A DNA stretch of 64,000 bases, from the NCBI GenBank assembly GCA_947561395.2, contig OX387194.1, positions 11,456,048 through 11,520,047 of the forward strand, given 5' to 3'. The position numbers were made by a program, and so were the translations under genes. This document shows, piece by piece, positions 61,239 through 64,000 of this stretch (position 1 is its first letter; each line of letters opens with the position of its first letter). Origin of the DNA: Buxus sempervirens. Taxonomy: Eukaryota; Streptophyta; Magnoliopsida; Buxales; Buxaceae. The notes under the pieces are model-generated. The model was not told the origin of the DNA, did no database searches, and saw only the letters and a program-made list of their open reading frames with translations.

Positions 61239-63162
61239 GTAACAAATGCATGCTATAAACAGTTCATCTATACAAAAGTAGATGTTCATGCACGATTAAG
61301 CAGTCTCGAACAAAACAGGCTCGTATAATCTTTCTTAACGATCATGGGATACAAAACAACATCTAAAACAGTTTAAGTATCAGTGAACAGTATCATGTAT
61401 ATCAAAGATCGTGATTCAGAATTCAACAACAGAATCCAATATAAAACCGGGATGTACTAAACAGTCACATCCACCCATAGTATCAAATACATGCCTTCAG
61501 CATGTGAACAATATCAATAATAAGTGTTTGTGATCTCAGTATCATTGTAGGACTCACAAAGAAAAGATAGACGTTTGAGATGACTCTCAACCATATGTTA
61601 TACCACCGTGCGGCTTAGGGGCAACGCTACTAATGATACTCAAACCCGAGACATCTCCTTAAATAAGAACCGTAGTCATCGACTTATTTCACACGACTCA
61701 ACAGAGTTGGCATGAACCACAAGCATGCAGCACCGAAATGAATACATGGAGATGGCCGCTGATTCACATGTACAGGGAATCACCAGCGGAACACCGAGGT
61801 GTCCCTCCAAAGCAACCCAACTTGCAAAGGAAGCGCGCTCACACAAGGGAGTAACTCAACCCAAATGAAATATCCCTTAGCTATCTAGTCAAAACTATGG
61901 ATCCATAACCAGCTATACCCACTAGACACCAAAAATCCCTAAGGACTAATATTTCTGTAAATAATAGTGCCTAGCAGCATATAAAAGGGTAAATTTGTAA
62001 TTTCTCTCAATATCAGGGTTAACTGGGTTTGAAATTCTGATCTAGAAATCCTTTATATAATAATCTGGTTGATAATATAAATTTACATGTCTCATAGTTA
62101 TTTATTCCAAATCAGTAAGTCTATTGGTCATAAACTTAGATTTTCTCATTAATTACAAAACTCGGCAACTAATACCCTAAATACTTCCCTGTTTTTATTT
62201 TTTTGTAAAACAGGTAATTGGTAATTTATTTTGGTCTAAAAACACCCTTATTTAATTATTAAAATTGATTAAAATGGTTTAGAATTGAATCAGGGATTAA
62301 ATTTGGTAAAAATTGGATTTTCTGCATTGGGTGCTCAGGATCTCCTAGGATCGCTCAGGCGTTCTAAAGTCAGCGGTAGTTCAAAATCAAGCACCAACTG
62401 CCTGTCAGTTAGCGGTCGATGGCGGTTTAAAATTTTTAACAAACGCCAACTAGCGCTCAGAAGTGCTGAGCACAGAAAGGTCGGTGCTCTAAGGAAAACG
62501 TCAATCCAACTGTGAAAAATCCAATTTTTCATGCTCAATGTGCCTCTAACATACATATAAGATGATTACCAAACTAAATATATATTAATACATCATACAA
62601 ACATGCAAACGAATCGATTAATCATGAAATACAAACACGAACGTTAAAACCGTGCGTTACCTACCTTTGTTTCCATTGTTTCCTCTTCCTTCTCTAAACA
62701 GCAACACTCAGACACGAAGACAATGCTTAGAAGACCAAAAATCTAGGCAACACTCTCCCTTTTCCTTCTTCTTCTTCTTCCTTTCTTCTTCAATCGCTCA
62801 GTCGTGCGCTCTTGGCGTTTGCGGCTGATCAATACGAAGGCAATACGCTTAGAATACCACTTGTATTCTTCTAGGTTATTTTTAATGTATTTATATACCT
62901 CCTATCCCACGCAACACACTTACATAAAACTCAATGCACATCGCCCAATCATAACTCATCATAATTAAAATATTGATTATACCTCGATATCTTACGATCA
63001 GACGGTCGGATATGCGCCAAACTCTTGATCTCCACTATCAATGATATCACCTACATTAATAAATTATTTCCATCAATTAAAACCCTCAAGAATATTAATT
63101 ATTAATTTATTTTATTAATTAGGAAAATTCGGGGTCTTACATTTATTTTGGCTTATTTATTT

Positions 63163-63600
63163 GCCCCTCCTGAGCTAATTTTCTGGCTCCACCCCTATCA
63201 CCACCCACCACAACCATCCACCCTTACTTCCCACCATGGGCACCGCTATTAACACCAACGATCCACCCACCATTACACCTCATCCACCATCACTAAGTAA
63301 CAACTTATCACCCACCCCCACCATCCACCACCATCGTCCCACCACCACCTAGCACCCCCACCACTACAACTACCAAAAACATTCCCACCACCACCATCCA
63401 CCTATACCACCAACACTTACCACCCCCATAGCTCCAACATGACTATCACTATACACCCACCACCCCTACCACCATCATCACTGCCACCCACCAGGACACC
63501 TCCACCACCATCACTACCATCACCACTCACCCACCACCATCGCCACTATCACTACTACACCCATCACATATCCACTACCACTACCCACCTTTACCATAAT
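63163..63600. repeat. CCA/CAC-rich low-complexity tract
   Basis: Over 400 bp of irregular (CCACCA)n, (CACCAT)n and related units on the plus strand. No fixed repeat unit is maintained. Translations are Pro/Thr/His-rich artefacts. Confidence 0.85.
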
Positions 63601-64000
63601 AGTGCATTTTGTCATAATATTAGCCAATAAGCAATTTTTATGCTTTTGATAGTACCCAGCCATGCTTTTTTACTTTTTTCAAAAAAAGCAAAATATGAAC
63701 CAAACAGTTTTGCTTCAAAAAAAAGATCTTCATAAAAGTAAAAGCAATCCATTTTTTTTTTTTTTGCTTTTTGAAGCAATAAGCAAAAAGCAATGCCAAA
63801 CGCAGCCTAAGTAAACAACAAAATAAAACGGAGGTAAGTCATTTTATAAACTTTAGGAGATGTATTTGTCATTGTCACAAACCAGAAGGGAGGTAACAGT
63901 AAATTTCTCTTCAAACTAATATCTTGTCTTCTTAATATTATGGTAACACACTAAATGCTGCAGCAAAAAGTTTTCTATAGGATTGAATAATGCTCAATTC
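63601..64000. other. AT-rich end of window with a small hairpin
   Basis: TTGCTTTTTG (63764-63773) pairs exactly with CAAAAAGCAA (63784-63793). Text such as AATGCCAAACGCAGCC nearby resembles the ends of small plant DNA transposons, but I cannot define an element. No gene seen. Confidence 0.4.

Larger units (their letters stand above)
58888..63141. mobile_element. Outer TG...CA-bounded LTR-like element (about 4.25 kb including a nested insertion)
   Basis: It begins TGTAACGCCCCGAACCCGGG and ends ATTCGGGGTCTTACA, so the termini are inverted (TGTAA-N-N-CCCCGAA on both strands). It is flanked by TTTAT (58883-58887) and TTTAT (63142-63146), a 5-bp target duplication as LTR elements make. No gag-pol frame is visible, so it is a solo LTR or a large non-autonomous derivative. 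The 5-bp duplication is low-complexity and the left flank is cut by the gap, so boundaries are moderately certain. It is interrupted by the element at 59414-61238. Confidence 0.6.

Noticed and set aside
63439..63630. Pro/Thr/His-rich frame
   Set aside because: Low-complexity CCA-rich DNA.
1..64000. tRNA, rRNA, CRISPR or bacterial defence or biosynthetic clusters
   Set aside because: No cloverleaf tRNA, rRNA segment, regular spacer array or operon-like gene set was seen; the window is ordinary plant nuclear DNA with many transposable elements.

Overview
This is a window of plant nuclear genomic DNA. It is AT-rich, with multi-exon genes, introns up to 4.8 kb and many transposable-element remnants, and it contains one 200-base run of N (a scaffold gap). 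All seven genes recognised are angiosperm families. The sequence suggests a flowering plant, probably a eudicot, but I cannot place the family or species.

Genes left to right: (1) the last two exons of the R-SNARE YKT61 (+, starts before the window); (2) temperature-induced lipocalin TIL (-), tail to tail with YKT61; (3) a DCD-domain (Development and Cell Death) protein, 6 coding exons (+); (4) a DUF1068 Golgi/membrane-anchored protein with a 24-nt microexon (+); (5) a BAHD acyltransferase (+); (6) a type-B (ARR10/12/18-like) cytokinin response regulator (-), tail to tail with the BAHD gene; (7) an ABHD17-like alpha/beta hydrolase (-). Exon borders were read by hand from frame, splice dinucleotides and family alignment. 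Every gene with both ends in the window closes in frame. The genes are housekeeping, signalling and metabolic; they do not form an operon or pathway. The notable relation is conserved order: YKT61-TIL-type-B ARR and BAHD-type-B ARR neighbourhoods also occur in Arabidopsis, so the block looks like an ancestral segment that was later duplicated and fractionated.

Mobile elements fill the rest. A MULE-like foldback element lies in the YKT61 intron. RTE-type LINE pieces lie upstream of the YKT61 exons, in a DCD intron, downstream of the DCD gene and in a BAHD intron. L1-type fragments lie in a DUF1068 intron and in the large hydrolase intron. A nearly full-length, decayed L1 LINE of about 5.7 kb with a 17-bp target-site duplication occupies 36778-42519. 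A very GC-rich hAT-type MITE lies at 44967-45210. The right end holds nested TG...CA-bounded LTR-like elements (58888-63141, with 59414-61238 inside it), then a CCA-rich low-complexity tract. There are also several local tandem duplications and microsatellites.

I found no CRISPR, tRNA, rRNA or bacterial-type system. The observations most worth checking are the GC-AG intron inside the response-regulator DNA-binding domain, the exact 99-nt repeats in the DCD gene, the microsynteny, and the MULE, hAT and nested-LTR insertions whose target-site duplications can be read directly.
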